From Sphingomonas liriopis (lineage in GTDB: Bacteria > Pseudomonadota > Alphaproteobacteria > Sphingomonadales > Sphingomonadaceae): a DNA stretch of 64,000 nucleotides. Positions 44,920 to 53,271 of the stretch are shown piece by piece; within the stretch, counting starts at the first letter, position 1, and each line of letters starts with the position of its first letter. The position numbers and the translations under genes were made by a program. The notes below the pieces were generated by a model. The model was not told the origin of the DNA. It searched no databases and was given only the letters and a program-made list of their open reading frames with translations. The stretch covers positions 171,001-235,000 of the forward strand of contig NZ_JAMLDY010000004.1 in the NCBI RefSeq assembly GCF_024211255.1, given 5' to 3'.

Positions 44920-45816
44920 GTGGTGGAACAGGGGAGTCTCACACGGTCGCAGGAACGGCGGGCCGGTACGACGAGCGGCTATCCGATGCTGGGGATCGCG
45001 GCGGTGCTGGTGGCGGTCGGCGTCGCTACGATCTGGCGGCTGGCGAACGATCTCGCCCCGCCGATCATGGCGCTGGTGCCGCTCGCCTGCGCGCTCGGCA
45101 CCGTGTTCATCGCCGCGGGCTTCTACATGCTGCAGCCCAATCAGGCGGCGGCGGTGACGCTGTTCGGCAGCTATGCCGGCACCGATCGCGTCGCGGGGCT
45201 GCGCTGGGTGCTGCCGTGGCTGATGCGGCGCAAGATCTCGGTGCGCGCCAACAACGTCATCTCCGACCGGATCAAGGTCAACGACCTGCGCGGCAACCCG
45301 ATCGAGATGGCGGCGCAGGTCGTCTGGCGCGTCACCGACACCGCGCAGGCTTTGTTCGACGTCGACGATTACAAGGCGTTCGTGATGGTGCAGGTCGAGG
45401 CGGCGGTGCGGACGATCGGCTCGCGCTACCCGTACGACGATTACGAGCACCAGGAGGTGACGCTGCGCGGCAATCACGATCAGGTGGGAGCCGAGCTGCG
45501 TACCGAGCTGATCGCCCGGTTGCTGGTCGCGGGCATCACCGTCGACGAATGCGGCTTCACGCATCTCGCCTATGCGCAGGAGATCGCGGGCGCGATGCTC
45601 CGCCGGCAGCAGGCGCAGGCGGTGGTCGCGGCGCGCACGACGCTGGTCGAGGGCGCGGTGGGGATGGTCGAGCTGGCGCTCGCGCAACTGTCGGCGAAGA
45701 ACGTCGTCGAACTCGACGACGAGCGGCGCGCGGCGATGGTATCGAATCTGATGGTGGTGTTGTGCGGCGAGCGCGACACGCAGCCCGTGGTCAACGCCGG
45801 CTCGCTGTACCAGTAA
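44920..45816 (+). CDS. SPFH (stomatin/prohibitin) domain membrane protein
   Basis: The 298-residue protein has two N-terminal helices (about 23-42 and 50-70, PMLGIAAVLVAVGVATIW and ALVPLACALGTVFIAAGFYML). An SPFH/band-7 domain (about 72-240) follows with QPNQAAAVTLFGSYAGT and WRVTDTAQALFDVDDYKAFV, then an Ala-rich coiled segment. Such proteins scaffold membrane microdomains and bind proteases. It starts at GTG 44920 (a second GTG follows) after GGAGGACAG. It forms a two-gene operon with the small DNA-binding protein 4 nt downstream. Confidence 0.88.
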   Translation: MVEQGSLTRSQERRAGTTSGYPMLGIAAVLVAVGVATIWRLANDLAPPIMALVPLACALGTVFIAAGFYMLQPNQAAAVTLFGSYAGTDRVAGLRWVLPWLMRRKISVRANNVISDRIKVNDLRGNPIEMAAQVVWRVTDTAQALFDVDDYKAFVMVQVEAAVRTIGSRYPYDDYEHQEVTLRGNHDQVGAELRTELIARLLVAGITVDECGFTHLAYAQEIAGAMLRRQQAQAVVAARTTLVEGAVGMVELALAQLSAKNVVELDDERRAAMVSNLMVVLCGERDTQPVVNAGSLYQ

Positions 45817-45820
45817 GCGG

Positions 45821-46021
45821 GTGGCGGCTTCCCCGAAGAAGGCGTTTGCGCTGCGTCTCGATCCCGCGCTCTACGCGGCGATCGAGCGGGCGGCGGCGGG
45901 CGACCTGCGCAGCGTCAATGCCGAGGTTGAATGCCTGCTGCGCGAGGCGCTGGCGCGGCGGGGGGTGAAGCTGGACGCGCCCGAACCGGCGCGGCGCGGG
46001 CGGCCGCCGAAGGAGGGGTGA
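45821..46021 (+). CDS. Arc-type ribbon-helix-helix DNA-binding protein
   Basis: The 66-residue basic protein has an Arc-like beta strand KAFALRLDPALYAAIERAA, a second helix RSVNAEVECLLREALARRG and a C-terminal AT-hook-like tail (PARRGRPPKEG). Arc/MetJ proteins dimerise and bind palindromes. The start is GTG, 4 nt after the SPFH stop codon. It probably represses its own operon through the palindrome at 44890-44905; no toxin partner is visible, so it is not treated as an antitoxin. Confidence 0.8.
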   Translation: MAASPKKAFALRLDPALYAAIERAAAGDLRSVNAEVECLLREALARRGVKLDAPEPARRGRPPKEG

Positions 46022-46045
46022 GGGGGCGCATTGCCACAAGCCACT

Positions 46046-46153
46046 CGTCACCCCGGACTTAGTCCGGGGTCCACCGGGCCGCAGGCGTAGGACTCAAGAA
46101 TCGCGCCATTCGCCTCGCCGCGGAGTGGACCCCGGAGCCAGTCCGGGGTGACG
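46046..46153. repeat. Family A inverted-repeat element, copy 8
   Basis: This 108-bp element has its inner segment ending CCTCGCCGCGGA; the right end has one change (CCGGAGCCAGTCCGG). It lies between the convergent RHH and S1/P1 nuclease genes. Confidence 0.93.
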
Positions 46154-46187
46154 GTGGAGGCTTGGAGGCGGTTGGCCTCAGATCAAA

Positions 46188-47054
46188 TCAGCCCAGCGCG
46201 GCATCGAGCAGCTTCGCCAGCCGCAGGCCGCCGCGCTTCACCTCCAGCCGGGCGACCGGAACGATGCGCTCGATCGTCGCCTCGTCCAGCGTCACCTTCG
46301 CCGGCGACGGCGCACACGGATCGCCGCCCAGCGCACTCGCATAGACGATGTCGTGCGCGACCTTGTACGATTCGCGGCTCCAGTCGGTGACCGTCCCCGC
46401 CGCGATCCGCCGCTTCTCCGCCGCCGGATAGCGCCGCACCAGCGATGGCCCGGTCGTGATCGCGCGTTCGGCGAGCGTGCCGTCCCAGATCGAATGGAGG
46501 TTGAACCGCTTCGGGCTGTAGCTGCCATAGGCCGCGGCGACGTCGTTGCCGCCCTTGTCGTTCTTCTCGCCGGCATGGAGCGGCTGGTGCAGGTCGCCGA
46601 CGAAGTGGATCAGGAACACCAGCGCCTGCGCGCGGTCCTTTTTCGAGGCGCGCTTGTCCTTGAGGATCGCGACGTCGCGGGTGATCTGCGCCGAGACGCA
46701 ATTGCCGTCCTTGCACGCCTCCGCCAGCGTGAACGGCTGGCAGATGTTCACGTCCTGGAAGTGCCAATTGTAGGCATAGCCGAAGCGCGACTTGCCGTCG
46801 GGGCCTTTCAGCGGCTTGACGCAATCGGCCCAGATGCTGGCGCCCTCGATCGTCGTCGCGGGGCATTCGGGGGTGTCGAGCCGCGGCGTCTCGGCGAGCA
46901 AGCGCCGGATCGCCGCCTGCGTGCCGGGACGCACATTGGCATAGGCGATCTGCGCGACCGTCTGATGCCCGAATTCCCAATAGGCGCTCGCGGGTGAGGC
47001 GAGGACGAGCGCCGGCACGGCGGCGGCAAGCAAGCGGAGGATGGTCATGGGCAT
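46188..47054 (-). CDS. S1/P1 nuclease family protein
   Basis: This 288-residue zinc-dependent nuclease (or phosphatase) has a signal peptide MTILRLLAAAVPALVLASPASA. Mature protein starts near YWEFGHQ, which supplies the N-terminal Trp and first His zinc ligands. Other ligands lie in NWHFQDVN, VGDLHQPLHAG and NLHSIWDG. These enzymes cut single-stranded nucleic acids or release 3'-phosphates in the periplasm. The start may be ATG 47054 or ATG 47048. It is the last gene of a minus-strand unit, 4 nt after a possible small ORF. Confidence 0.92.
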   Translation of the reverse strand: MPMTILRLLAAAVPALVLASPASAYWEFGHQTVAQIAYANVRPGTQAAIRRLLAETPRLDTPECPATTIEGASIWADCVKPLKGPDGKSRFGYAYNWHFQDVNICQPFTLAEACKDGNCVSAQITRDVAILKDKRASKKDRAQALVFLIHFVGDLHQPLHAGEKNDKGGNDVAAAYGSYSPKRFNLHSIWDGTLAERAITTGPSLVRRYPAAEKRRIAAGTVTDWSRESYKVAHDIVYASALGGDPCAPSPAKVTLDEATIERIVPVARLEVKRGGLRLAKLLDAALG

Positions 47055-47058
47055 GGCT

Positions 47059-47217
47059 TTAGCCGCGGATGATGACGGCTAGAAGCGCTTTCCGGTCAAT
47101 GCGATGCGGGCGGGCAGGGACCGTATTCCTTTGCGATCCGCGCGCGAGGACCGGCGGTGGTGCGGCCTCCGCAGTCGCGAGAAAGACGGCGGCGAGAAGC
47201 GCGAGGCGGCGGATCAT
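47059..47217 (-). CDS. Possible small secreted peptide (52 residues)
   Basis: The frame runs from ATG 47217 to a TAA 4 nt before the nuclease start. It encodes a plausible signal peptide (IRRLALLAAVFLATAEA, cleavage near 18) and a short basic tail (PPVLARGSQRNTVPARPHRI). No family was recognised and no Shine-Dalgarno is seen. The spacing on both sides fits an operon gene, but the length allows chance occurrence. Confidence 0.3.
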   Translation of the reverse strand: MIRRLALLAAVFLATAEAAPPPVLARGSQRNTVPARPHRIDRKALLAVIIRG

Positions 47218-47257
47218 CTTGTCAGGCTGGCCACCGATCGTGGCGGGATCGTGACGC

Positions 47258-48187
47258 CTATTCGTCGCCGTAGATCGCGACCTCGCGCAACCCGCCGGCG
47301 GTGGCGCGGGCGCGGTACATGCCCGGCGTGGTGAAGCTCCAGATCGCCTCGGCACCGGGCGTGGCGACGATGACGCCGCCGGTGCCGCCGAGGGCGCGGA
47401 CCTCCGCCATCACCGCATCCGCCGCCTCCTGCGGGCTTTCGCCGGTCAGGCGGATGCGCGCGGCGATCTCATGGCCCACGCCGACGCGGATGAAATATTC
47501 GCCCGATCCGGTGCACGACACCGCGCAGGCGCGATCGTCGGCGAAGGTGCCCGCCCCGATCAGCGGCGAATCGCCGATCCGGCCCCAGCGCTTGCCGGTG
47601 ACGCCGCCGGTCGAGGTCGCGGCGGCAACATGGCCCCGCGTGTCGCGCGCGACCGCACCGACGGTGCCGTATTTCATGTCGACGTCGAACGCATCCGCGT
47701 TGCGCGCGAGCAGCTCGTCGAGCTGGCGGCGGCGCTCCGCCGTGGCGAACCAGGCGGGATCGACCGCTGCGATCCCCTGGCTACGCGCGAAAACTTCGGC
47801 GCCGGTGCCGCTCAGCAGGACGTGCGGGCTGTCGGTCATCACCCGCCGCGCCAGCCCGACGGGCGAACGCGTCGTGGTGAGGCCCGCGACGGCGCCGGCG
47901 GCGCGGGTGCGGCCGTCCATGATCGCCGCGTCGAGCTCGATGCCGCCGTCGCGGGTGAAGGCGGCGCCGCGGCCGGCATTGAAATGCGGATCCTCCTCGA
48001 GCACCCGCACCGCCGCCTCGACTGCATCGAGCGCGCCGCCGCCGTCCGTCAGGATCGCCGCGCCGGTGTCGCGCGCCAGCGTCAGCGCGGCGCGTGCGCC
48101 TGCGTCCTGTTCGGGGGTCAGGCGGTGGCGCTCGATCGATCCGGCGCCGCCGTGGATCACCAGCGACCAGTCGGCGGGTTCGGTCAT
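47258..48187 (-). CDS. Isoaspartyl peptidase/L-asparaginase (Ntn hydrolase)
   Basis: The 309-residue precursor self-cleaves before Thr175 (in KYGTVGAVARD), which becomes the N-terminal nucleophile of the beta subunit. The alpha subunit begins with LVIHGGAGSI and has HFNAGRGAAFTRDG. GVTGKRWGRIGDSPLIGAGT lies in the beta subunit. It cleaves beta-aspartyl dipeptides and asparagine in the cytoplasm. ATG 48187 overlaps the stop codon of the acyltransferase gene (ATGA). Confidence 0.94.
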   Translation of the reverse strand: MTEPADWSLVIHGGAGSIERHRLTPEQDAGARAALTLARDTGAAILTDGGGALDAVEAAVRVLEEDPHFNAGRGAAFTRDGGIELDAAIMDGRTRAAGAVAGLTTTRSPVGLARRVMTDSPHVLLSGTGAEVFARSQGIAAVDPAWFATAERRRQLDELLARNADAFDVDMKYGTVGAVARDTRGHVAAATSTGGVTGKRWGRIGDSPLIGAGTFADDRACAVSCTGSGEYFIRVGVGHEIAARIRLTGESPQEAADAVMAEVRALGGTGGVIVATPGAEAIWSFTTPGMYRARATAGGLREVAIYGDE

Positions 48188-49341
48188 GGCATGGCCCTGT
48201 GTACGGGATGGGGAAGCGGACGCAGGCCGATCAGCGGGCGGACCGGCCTGATCCGCCGCCCGGCGATATAGAAGAGCAGGCACCCCGCGACGGTCGCGGC
48301 GACCAGCAGCGCGAACTCGACCCCGCCGGAGAGGCCCGCGGGGATCAGCCAGTAGGCGACGAGCACGATGATCGTCTGGTGGACGAGATAGAAGGGAAAC
48401 ACCGCCTCGGTCAGCATCTGGCGCACGCGCGCATCGCGGTTCCAGTGGCGCTCGGCGAAGCCGATCAACGCGACGATCGTCGTCCATTGCTGCACCGCAT
48501 GCGCCGCGCCGTACGCGGGATAGAGCCAGCGCGGCGCTTCGCCGTCAGGGGCCAGTTCCACGGCCAGGATGAAACCGTAACCGGCGATCCCCAGCAGCGC
48601 CGCGGGCCAGCGCCAGCGCACGCACGCCGCCAGCACCGGCGCCGACCCCGCCAGCGCGAACCCGAACAGGAAGGCGGGCAGATAGGACAGATGCGCCATC
48701 ACGTCGTGCAACGGATCGTGCGTCTCGTATCCCATCGGGAACCACCAGGCATGGATGCACACCAGCCATGCGAGCGGCACGACGAGCAGCGCCGGCCCGG
48801 CGAACAGGCGGTCGAACGCGGCTTGCGCACCACGCCAGCGCACCGCCATCACCGCGACCGCCAGCACCAGCGTGTACAGCCATAGGTAGGCGACGAACCA
48901 TAGATGGTTGAGCGCGGGCAGCACGATCCCGCCCAGCCGCCCGAAGCGGAAATAGTCGTGCACCCAGAACGAGGGAAAACCGCCGCGATAGCCGTGCTGC
49001 GTCACCAGCTCGACCCAGCTCTGCGGCGGCACCACCACCGCGACACCGAAGGCGAGCGGCACGAGCAGCCGCGCCGTCCGTTGCCACAGGAAGCCTCCCA
49101 CTCCCGGCGCACGCGTCAGCAGCGCGCGGCTGGCATAGCCCGACACGACGAACAGCAGGCTGAGTCGCCAGGCGTTGACTGCGAGCATCGGCAGGATCGC
49201 CCAGTCGGCGCCATGCGCGCTCTTGGCGTGGAAGCCCCAGGGCACGAACACCATGCCGACGTGATAGACGATCAGGATCGCGAAGGCGGCGACGCGCAGC
49301 CAGTCGAGGCCGTAATGGCGGGGGATCGGGACGCGCGACAT
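48184..49341 (-). CDS. Acyltransferase 3 family membrane protein (MdoC-like)
   Basis: The 385-residue integral-membrane O-acyltransferase has about ten helices. It opens with RHYGLDWLRVAAFAILIVYHVGM, containing the family's catalytic His region; RLSLLFVVSGYASR and the C-terminal FPFYLVHQTIIVLVAYWL are typical of the glucan-modifying MdoC branch. It probably acylates a surface or periplasmic glycan. It is the first gene of a minus-strand unit with the isoaspartyl peptidase and is divergent from ispG. Confidence 0.88.
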   Translation of the reverse strand: MSRVPIPRHYGLDWLRVAAFAILIVYHVGMVFVPWGFHAKSAHGADWAILPMLAVNAWRLSLLFVVSGYASRALLTRAPGVGGFLWQRTARLLVPLAFGVAVVVPPQSWVELVTQHGYRGGFPSFWVHDYFRFGRLGGIVLPALNHLWFVAYLWLYTLVLAVAVMAVRWRGAQAAFDRLFAGPALLVVPLAWLVCIHAWWFPMGYETHDPLHDVMAHLSYLPAFLFGFALAGSAPVLAACVRWRWPAALLGIAGYGFILAVELAPDGEAPRWLYPAYGAAHAVQQWTTIVALIGFAERHWNRDARVRQMLTEAVFPFYLVHQTIIVLVAYWLIPAGLSGGVEFALLVAATVAGCLLFYIAGRRIRPVRPLIGLRPLPHPVHRAMP

Positions 49342-49404
49342 GGAACCGGTGCTGCCCTACACCAGTGCCTTTGAACCGCAACCCGGCTGCTGTATATGGG
49401 GCCC

Positions 49405-50535
49405 ATGTCCTTACGTCCGTGGCGCGACATCGTCCGCCGTCCGAGCCGCCAGATCATGGTCGGCACTGTTCCCGTGGGTGGCGACGCCCCGGTCACCGTC
49501 CAGACGATGACCAACACGCCGACGCCCGATATCCGCGCGACGCTCGACCAGATCTGCCGCTGCGAGGAGGCGGGGGTCGACATCATCCGCGTCTCCTGCC
49601 CCGATGTCGAATCGACCGCGGCGCTGAAGCAGATCGTGCGCGGATCGAACGTGCCGATCGTCGCCGACATCCATTTCCACTACAAGCGCGCGCTGGAAGC
49701 GGCGGATGCGGGCGCCGCCTGCCTGCGCATCAATCCGGGCAACATCGGCTCGTCCGAGCGCGTCGCCGAGGTGGTGCGCGCCGCCAAGGCCAACGGCTGT
49801 GCGATCCGCATCGGCGTCAACGGCGGCTCGCTGGAGCGGCATCTGCTCGAGAAGTATGGCGAACCCTGCCCCGATGCTTTGGTCGAATCGGCGCTCGACC
49901 ATATCAAGCTGCTGCAGGACCACGATTTCCACGAATATAAGGTGGCGGTGAAGGCGTCCGACCTGTTCCTCGCGGTGGCGGCCTATCAGCAGCTCGCCGA
50001 GGCGGTCGACTGTCCGCTGCACCTGGGCATCACCGAGGCGGGCGGCTTCGTCGGCGGCACGGTCAAGTCGGCGATCGGTATCGGCAGCCTGCTCTGGTAC
50101 GGCATCGGCGACACCATCCGCGTCTCACTCTCCGCCGAGCCCGAGGATGAGGTGCGCGTCGGCTTCGAGATTCTCAAGGCCTTGGGCATCCGCAACCGCG
50201 GTGTCCGCGTCGTGTCGTGCCCGAGCTGTTCGCGCCAGGGCTTCGACGTGATCCGCACCGTGCAGGCGTTGGAGGAACGGCTCCAGCATATCCGCACGCC
50301 GATGAGCCTGTCGGTGCTCGGCTGCGTCGTCAACGGCCCCGGCGAAGCGCGCGAGACCGACATCGGCATCACCGGCGGCGGCAACGGCAAGCACATGGTC
50401 TATCTCTCGGGCGTCACCGACCATCACGTTCAGGATGAGGGGATGATCGACCACATCGTCCGGCTGGTCGAGGCCAAGGCCGTGGAGATCGAAGCGGCGG
50501 ACGCGTCTGCACAGCAGGCCGTAGCGGCAGAATAG
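49405..50535 (+). CDS. ispG: 4-hydroxy-3-methylbut-2-en-1-yl diphosphate synthase (ferredoxin/flavodoxin)
   Basis: This 376-residue MEP-pathway enzyme reduces MEcPP to HMBPP. It has an N-terminal TIM barrel ([32 protein letters not shown]) and a C-terminal domain with three 4Fe-4S Cys in CPSCSRQGF and [14 protein letters not shown] 49405 is chosen; ATG 49396 is also in frame. Electrons may come from FdxA or a flavodoxin, but that cannot be shown here. Confidence 0.96.
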   Translation: MSLRPWRDIVRRPSRQIMVGTVPVGGDAPVTVQTMTNTPTPDIRATLDQICRCEEAGVDIIRVSCPDVESTAALKQIVRGSNVPIVADIHFHYKRALEAADAGAACLRINPGNIGSSERVAEVVRAAKANGCAIRIGVNGGSLERHLLEKYGEPCPDALVESALDHIKLLQDHDFHEYKVAVKASDLFLAVAAYQQLAEAVDCPLHLGITEAGGFVGGTVKSAIGIGSLLWYGIGDTIRVSLSAEPEDEVRVGFEILKALGIRNRGVRVVSCPSCSRQGFDVIRTVQALEERLQHIRTPMSLSVLGCVVNGPGEARETDIGITGGGNGKHMVYLSGVTDHHVQDEGMIDHIVRLVEAKAVEIEAADASAQQAVAAE

Positions 50536-50559
50536 GTCCTATGGTACATGTCAGGACCT
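50534..50559 (+). promoter_or_regulatory. Inverted repeat upstream of the toxin-antitoxin pair
   Basis: AGGTCCT (50534-50540) and AGGACCT (50553-50559) are perfect 7-bp arms with a 12-nt spacer. They start at the ispG stop codon and end just before the GGAGG of the antitoxin gene. An autoregulatory operator is plausible; the right arm touches the ribosome-binding site. Confidence 0.5.
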
Positions 50560-50571
50560 GGAGGCTCTGAC

Positions 50572-50817
50572 ATGACCTATCACGCGAAGGTGATCGCGGG
50601 CGGCAAGGTGGTGATCCCTGCCGACATCCGCCGCGAACTGGGTATCAAGGATGGCGATTCGCTCGTCATCGACCGAACGGAAGACGGCGGCGTCCGGCTG
50701 ATGACGTTCGACCAGACGATTCGTCAGGCGCAGACCAAGGCACGCGCCATCTTCGGCGCGGACTATACGGTGGACACGTTTCTGAAAGAGCGTCGGGCCG
50801 ACTGGGGCGAGGAATGA
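50572..50817 (+). CDS. AbrB/MazE-fold antitoxin (VapB-like)
   Basis: This 81-residue protein has an N-terminal swapped-hairpin DNA-binding domain (YHAKVIAGGKVVIPADIRRELGIKDGD), typical of AbrB/SpoVT/MazE proteins. The C-terminal tail (about 45-81, ending LKERRADWGEE) should wrap and inhibit the toxin. ATG 50572 follows GGAGG by 7 nt. It overlaps the PIN-domain gene by 4 nt. Confidence 0.88.
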   Translation: MTYHAKVIAGGKVVIPADIRRELGIKDGDSLVIDRTEDGGVRLMTFDQTIRQAQTKARAIFGADYTVDTFLKERRADWGEE

Positions 50818-51200
50818 GCGCCGTCGTCGATGCATCGGCGACCATGGCGATCATGCTCGGCGAGACGGGCGCGGAGATGGTGCGCGATGTCATTCGTGGC
50901 AGCCTGATGTCGGCGGTGAACGTGTCTGAATGTTGTGCCCGCGGCGTCGAGCGGGGGGCGAGCGCGGATATGGTGCTGTCCATCCTTGCGATGTACGAAA
51001 TCGCCGTCGTACCGTTCGATCTCCCGCTGGCCTTGGAGGCGGCGCGGCTGCGCGAACCGACGCGGGCACAAGGCGCATCGCTTAGCGACCGTGCCTGCCT
51101 GGCGCTCGGCTGGACTCGCAGCCTTCCCATTTACACGGCCGATCGTCGGCTCGCCGAGGTGGATCCCGCGCTCGGCATCGACATCCGCCTGATCCGATGA
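50814..51200 (+). CDS. PIN-domain ribonuclease toxin (VapC-like)
   Basis: The 128-residue PIN-fold protein keeps all four acidic active-site residues: Asp6, Glu39, Asp92 and Asp110. VapC toxins cut tRNA or rRNA and block translation when the antitoxin is degraded. It is coupled to the AbrB-type antitoxin and its own stop codon overlaps the EamA transporter gene, so the pair is fused into a longer unit after ispG. Confidence 0.9.
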   Translation: MSAVVDASATMAIMLGETGAEMVRDVIRGSLMSAVNVSECCARGVERGASADMVLSILAMYEIAVVPFDLPLALEAARLREPTRAQGASLSDRACLALGWTRSLPIYTADRRLAEVDPALGIDIRLIR

Positions 51201-52090
51201 CGCGGAGCGTATCGCCGCTTGTCGCCTTCGCCGTCGCGGCGATGGGGATCGCCGTCTATTCGGTGATGGATGCGATCATGAAGGGGCTGTCGATCGCGAG
51301 CGGCGCCTATGCCGCGGTGCTGTGGCGGTCGCTCGCCGGGGTCGTGCTGCTGGCGCCGGTGTTCGTGCTGCGCGGCGGGCGCTGGCCGGCGTGGGTCGCG
51401 CTGCGGCTCCACGTCGCGCGCGGAGCGACCGGGGGCGCGTCGGTGCTGCTGTTCTTCTGGGGCCTCGTCCGCGTGCCGATGGCGCAGGGGGTAGCGCTGA
51501 CTTTCCTCGCGCCGCTGATCGCCTTGTTCCTTGCCGCACTGACCTTGGGCGAGCGTATCCGACGCGGCGCGGTCCTCGGGTCGCTGGTCGCCAGCCTCGG
51601 CGTGCTGGCGATCGCCGCCGGACAGGTACAGGCGCGCGCGTCCGAACAGATGGTGCTTGGCAGCATCGCGATCCTGATCGCGTCGGTGCTCTACGCCGGC
51701 AGCCTGATCCTGCTGCGCCGGCAGGCGCAGGCCGCCGATCCGCTCGAGGTCGCGCTGTTCACCAGCATCGTGCTGGGCGGGCTGCTGCTGGTCGGGGCGC
51801 CGTGGTTCGGTGCCATGCCGACGACCGTGCAGCTGCCGGCGATCGTCGCGGCGGCGGCGCTGGGATCGGTGTCGGCGGTGGCGCTCGCCTGGGCCTATGC
51901 CCGCGCCGAGGCGCAGGTGCTGGCGCCGGTCGAATATACCGCCTTCGTCTGGTCGGCGCTGCTCGGCTGGCTGGTCTTCGCCGAGCGCGTGTCGGCGTGG
52001 ACGGTGGCGGGGGCGGGGCTCATCATCGCCGGCTGCCTCGTCGCGGTGCGCCGCCCGACGCCGGCACCGCAAACGGAAGCCTCCTTATGA
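51197..52090 (+). CDS. EamA/DMT family transporter
   Basis: The 297-residue, ten-helix inner-membrane permease has two EamA repeats (about 8-140 and 150-285). Repeat 2 opens with GSIAILIASVLYAGSLILLRRQA and ends with the PVEYTAFVWSALLGWLVF signature. The family exports metabolites or amino acids. Its ATG overlaps the toxin stop codon and its stop codon overlaps the GNAT gene. Confidence 0.9.
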   Translation: MTRSVSPLVAFAVAAMGIAVYSVMDAIMKGLSIASGAYAAVLWRSLAGVVLLAPVFVLRGGRWPAWVALRLHVARGATGGASVLLFFWGLVRVPMAQGVALTFLAPLIALFLAALTLGERIRRGAVLGSLVASLGVLAIAAGQVQARASEQMVLGSIAILIASVLYAGSLILLRRQAQAADPLEVALFTSIVLGGLLLVGAPWFGAMPTTVQLPAIVAAAALGSVSAVALAWAYARAEAQVLAPVEYTAFVWSALLGWLVFAERVSAWTVAGAGLIIAGCLVAVRRPTPAPQTEASL

Positions 52091-52563
52091 TCCGCCCCGC
52101 CATCCCCGCCGACGTGCCGGTGATCCTGCGCTTCGTGCGCGATCTCGCCGCGTTCGAGCGCGAACCCGATGCGGTCGAGGCGACCGAGGCGATGCTCACC
52201 GACGCGCTGTTCGGCGCGACGCCGGCGGCGGAGGCGGTGATCGCCGAAGGCGATGGCAAACCGCTCGGCTTCGCGCTGTTCTTCCACAATTTCTCGACGT
52301 GGAAGGGGCGGCGCGGGCTGTATCTCGAGGATCTGTACGTCACGCCGGCTGCACGTGGGCGGGGGGTCGGCGGCGCGCTGCTCCGCCATCTCGCCGCACT
52401 GGCGATTGCGCGAGGTTGCGCACGGTTCGAATGGTCAGTGCTCGACTGGAACGCCGATGCGATCGCCTTTTATCGGCAGATGGGTGCGGTCGGGCTGGAG
52501 GACTGGACGGTGCAGCGGGTCGATGGCGAGGCGCTGGTACGGCTGGCTACCTCGATCGCGTAA
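52087..52563 (+). CDS. GNAT family N-acetyltransferase (diamine acetyltransferase-like)
   Basis: The 158-residue enzyme has an acetyl-CoA-binding motif near 88-100 (RGRGVGGALLRHLA, Q/RxxGxG/A type) and YLEDLYVTPAARG before it. WSVLDWNADAIAFYRQMGA is the C-terminal family signature, close to spermidine/diamine acetyltransferases. The substrate is unproven. It is last in the ispG-TA-EamA-GNAT run. Confidence 0.9.
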   Translation: MIRPAIPADVPVILRFVRDLAAFEREPDAVEATEAMLTDALFGATPAAEAVIAEGDGKPLGFALFFHNFSTWKGRRGLYLEDLYVTPAARGRGVGGALLRHLAALAIARGCARFEWSVLDWNADAIAFYRQMGAVGLEDWTVQRVDGEALVRLATSIA

Positions 52564-52621
52564 GACACTATCCAACCGTTCGTGCTGAGGGCGAACGACG
52601 GTGGGTTCTTCGCTGATGAAC

Positions 52622-52650
52622 GATGGGGCGCAGCACCGCTGCGCCCCATC
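52622..52650. terminator. Bidirectional terminator-like hairpin between GNAT and ppa
   Basis: GATGGGGCGCAG (52622-52633) and CTGCGCCCCATC (52639-52650) are perfectly complementary 12-bp arms with a 5-nt loop, placed between convergent genes. No T-run follows. Before it, 52576-52600 is a shortened family H fragment (CCGTTCGTGCTGAGGGCGAA). Confidence 0.65.
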
Positions 52651-52656
52651 CGACGG

Positions 52657-53238
52657 TCAGCCCTCGCGGCCGGGCACGTCGTATTCGTGCGGCTCTTCGC
52701 CCTTGGCCTTGGCGGCTTCGTAGCGGTCGATCGCCTCGCGGGTGATGCGGCGCGCCTCGTCGCGGTCGCCCCAGACGCCGACGCGGACCCACTTCTTCTT
52801 TTCCAAGTCCTTGTAGTGGGTGAAAAAGTGCTCGATCTGTTCGAACACGATCTCCGGCACGTCGGCGCGGCCGTCGACGTTGGAATAATAGGGGAAGACC
52901 GCGTCGACGGGGACGCAGACGAGCTTTTCGTCGCCGCCGGCCTCGTCCTCGAGGTTGAGCACCGCGATCGGACGCGCGCGCACGACGCAGCCCGGGATGA
53001 ACGGCGAGCGCGCGATGACCAGCGCGTCGAGCGGATCGCCGTCCGGCGACAGCGTGTGCGGCACGAAACCGTAGTTCGCCGGATAGCGCATCGGCGTGTG
53101 CAGGATGCGATCGACGAACAAGGCACCGCTCGCCTTGTCGAACTCGTACTTAACGGGCTCGCCGCCGGTCGGCACCTCGATGATGACGTTGAGGTCGTCG
53201 GGCGGATTCTTGCCGACCGGAATCAGATCGATACGCAT
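52657..53238 (-). CDS. ppa: Inorganic pyrophosphatase
   Basis: The 193-residue family I enzyme hydrolyses pyrophosphate in the cytoplasm using Mg2+. Active-site stretches are EVPTGGEPVKYEFDK, MRYPANYGFVPHT and the signature DGDPLDALVI (residues about 65-74). It starts at ATG 53238 after AAGGGACTTCC. Confidence 0.96.
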   Translation of the reverse strand: MRIDLIPVGKNPPDDLNVIIEVPTGGEPVKYEFDKASGALFVDRILHTPMRYPANYGFVPHTLSPDGDPLDALVIARSPFIPGCVVRARPIAVLNLEDEAGGDEKLVCVPVDAVFPYYSNVDGRADVPEIVFEQIEHFFTHYKDLEKKKWVRVGVWGDRDEARRITREAIDRYEAAKAKGEEPHEYDVPGREG

Positions 53239-53271
53239 GGAAGTCCCTTGTTAGTCCTGGCCGGCTGCCCC

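Noticed and set aside
45821..46021. RHH protein as antitoxin of a toxin-antitoxin pair
   Set aside because: No toxin-sized gene adjoins it; the only partner is the SPFH gene, and a repeat follows downstream.
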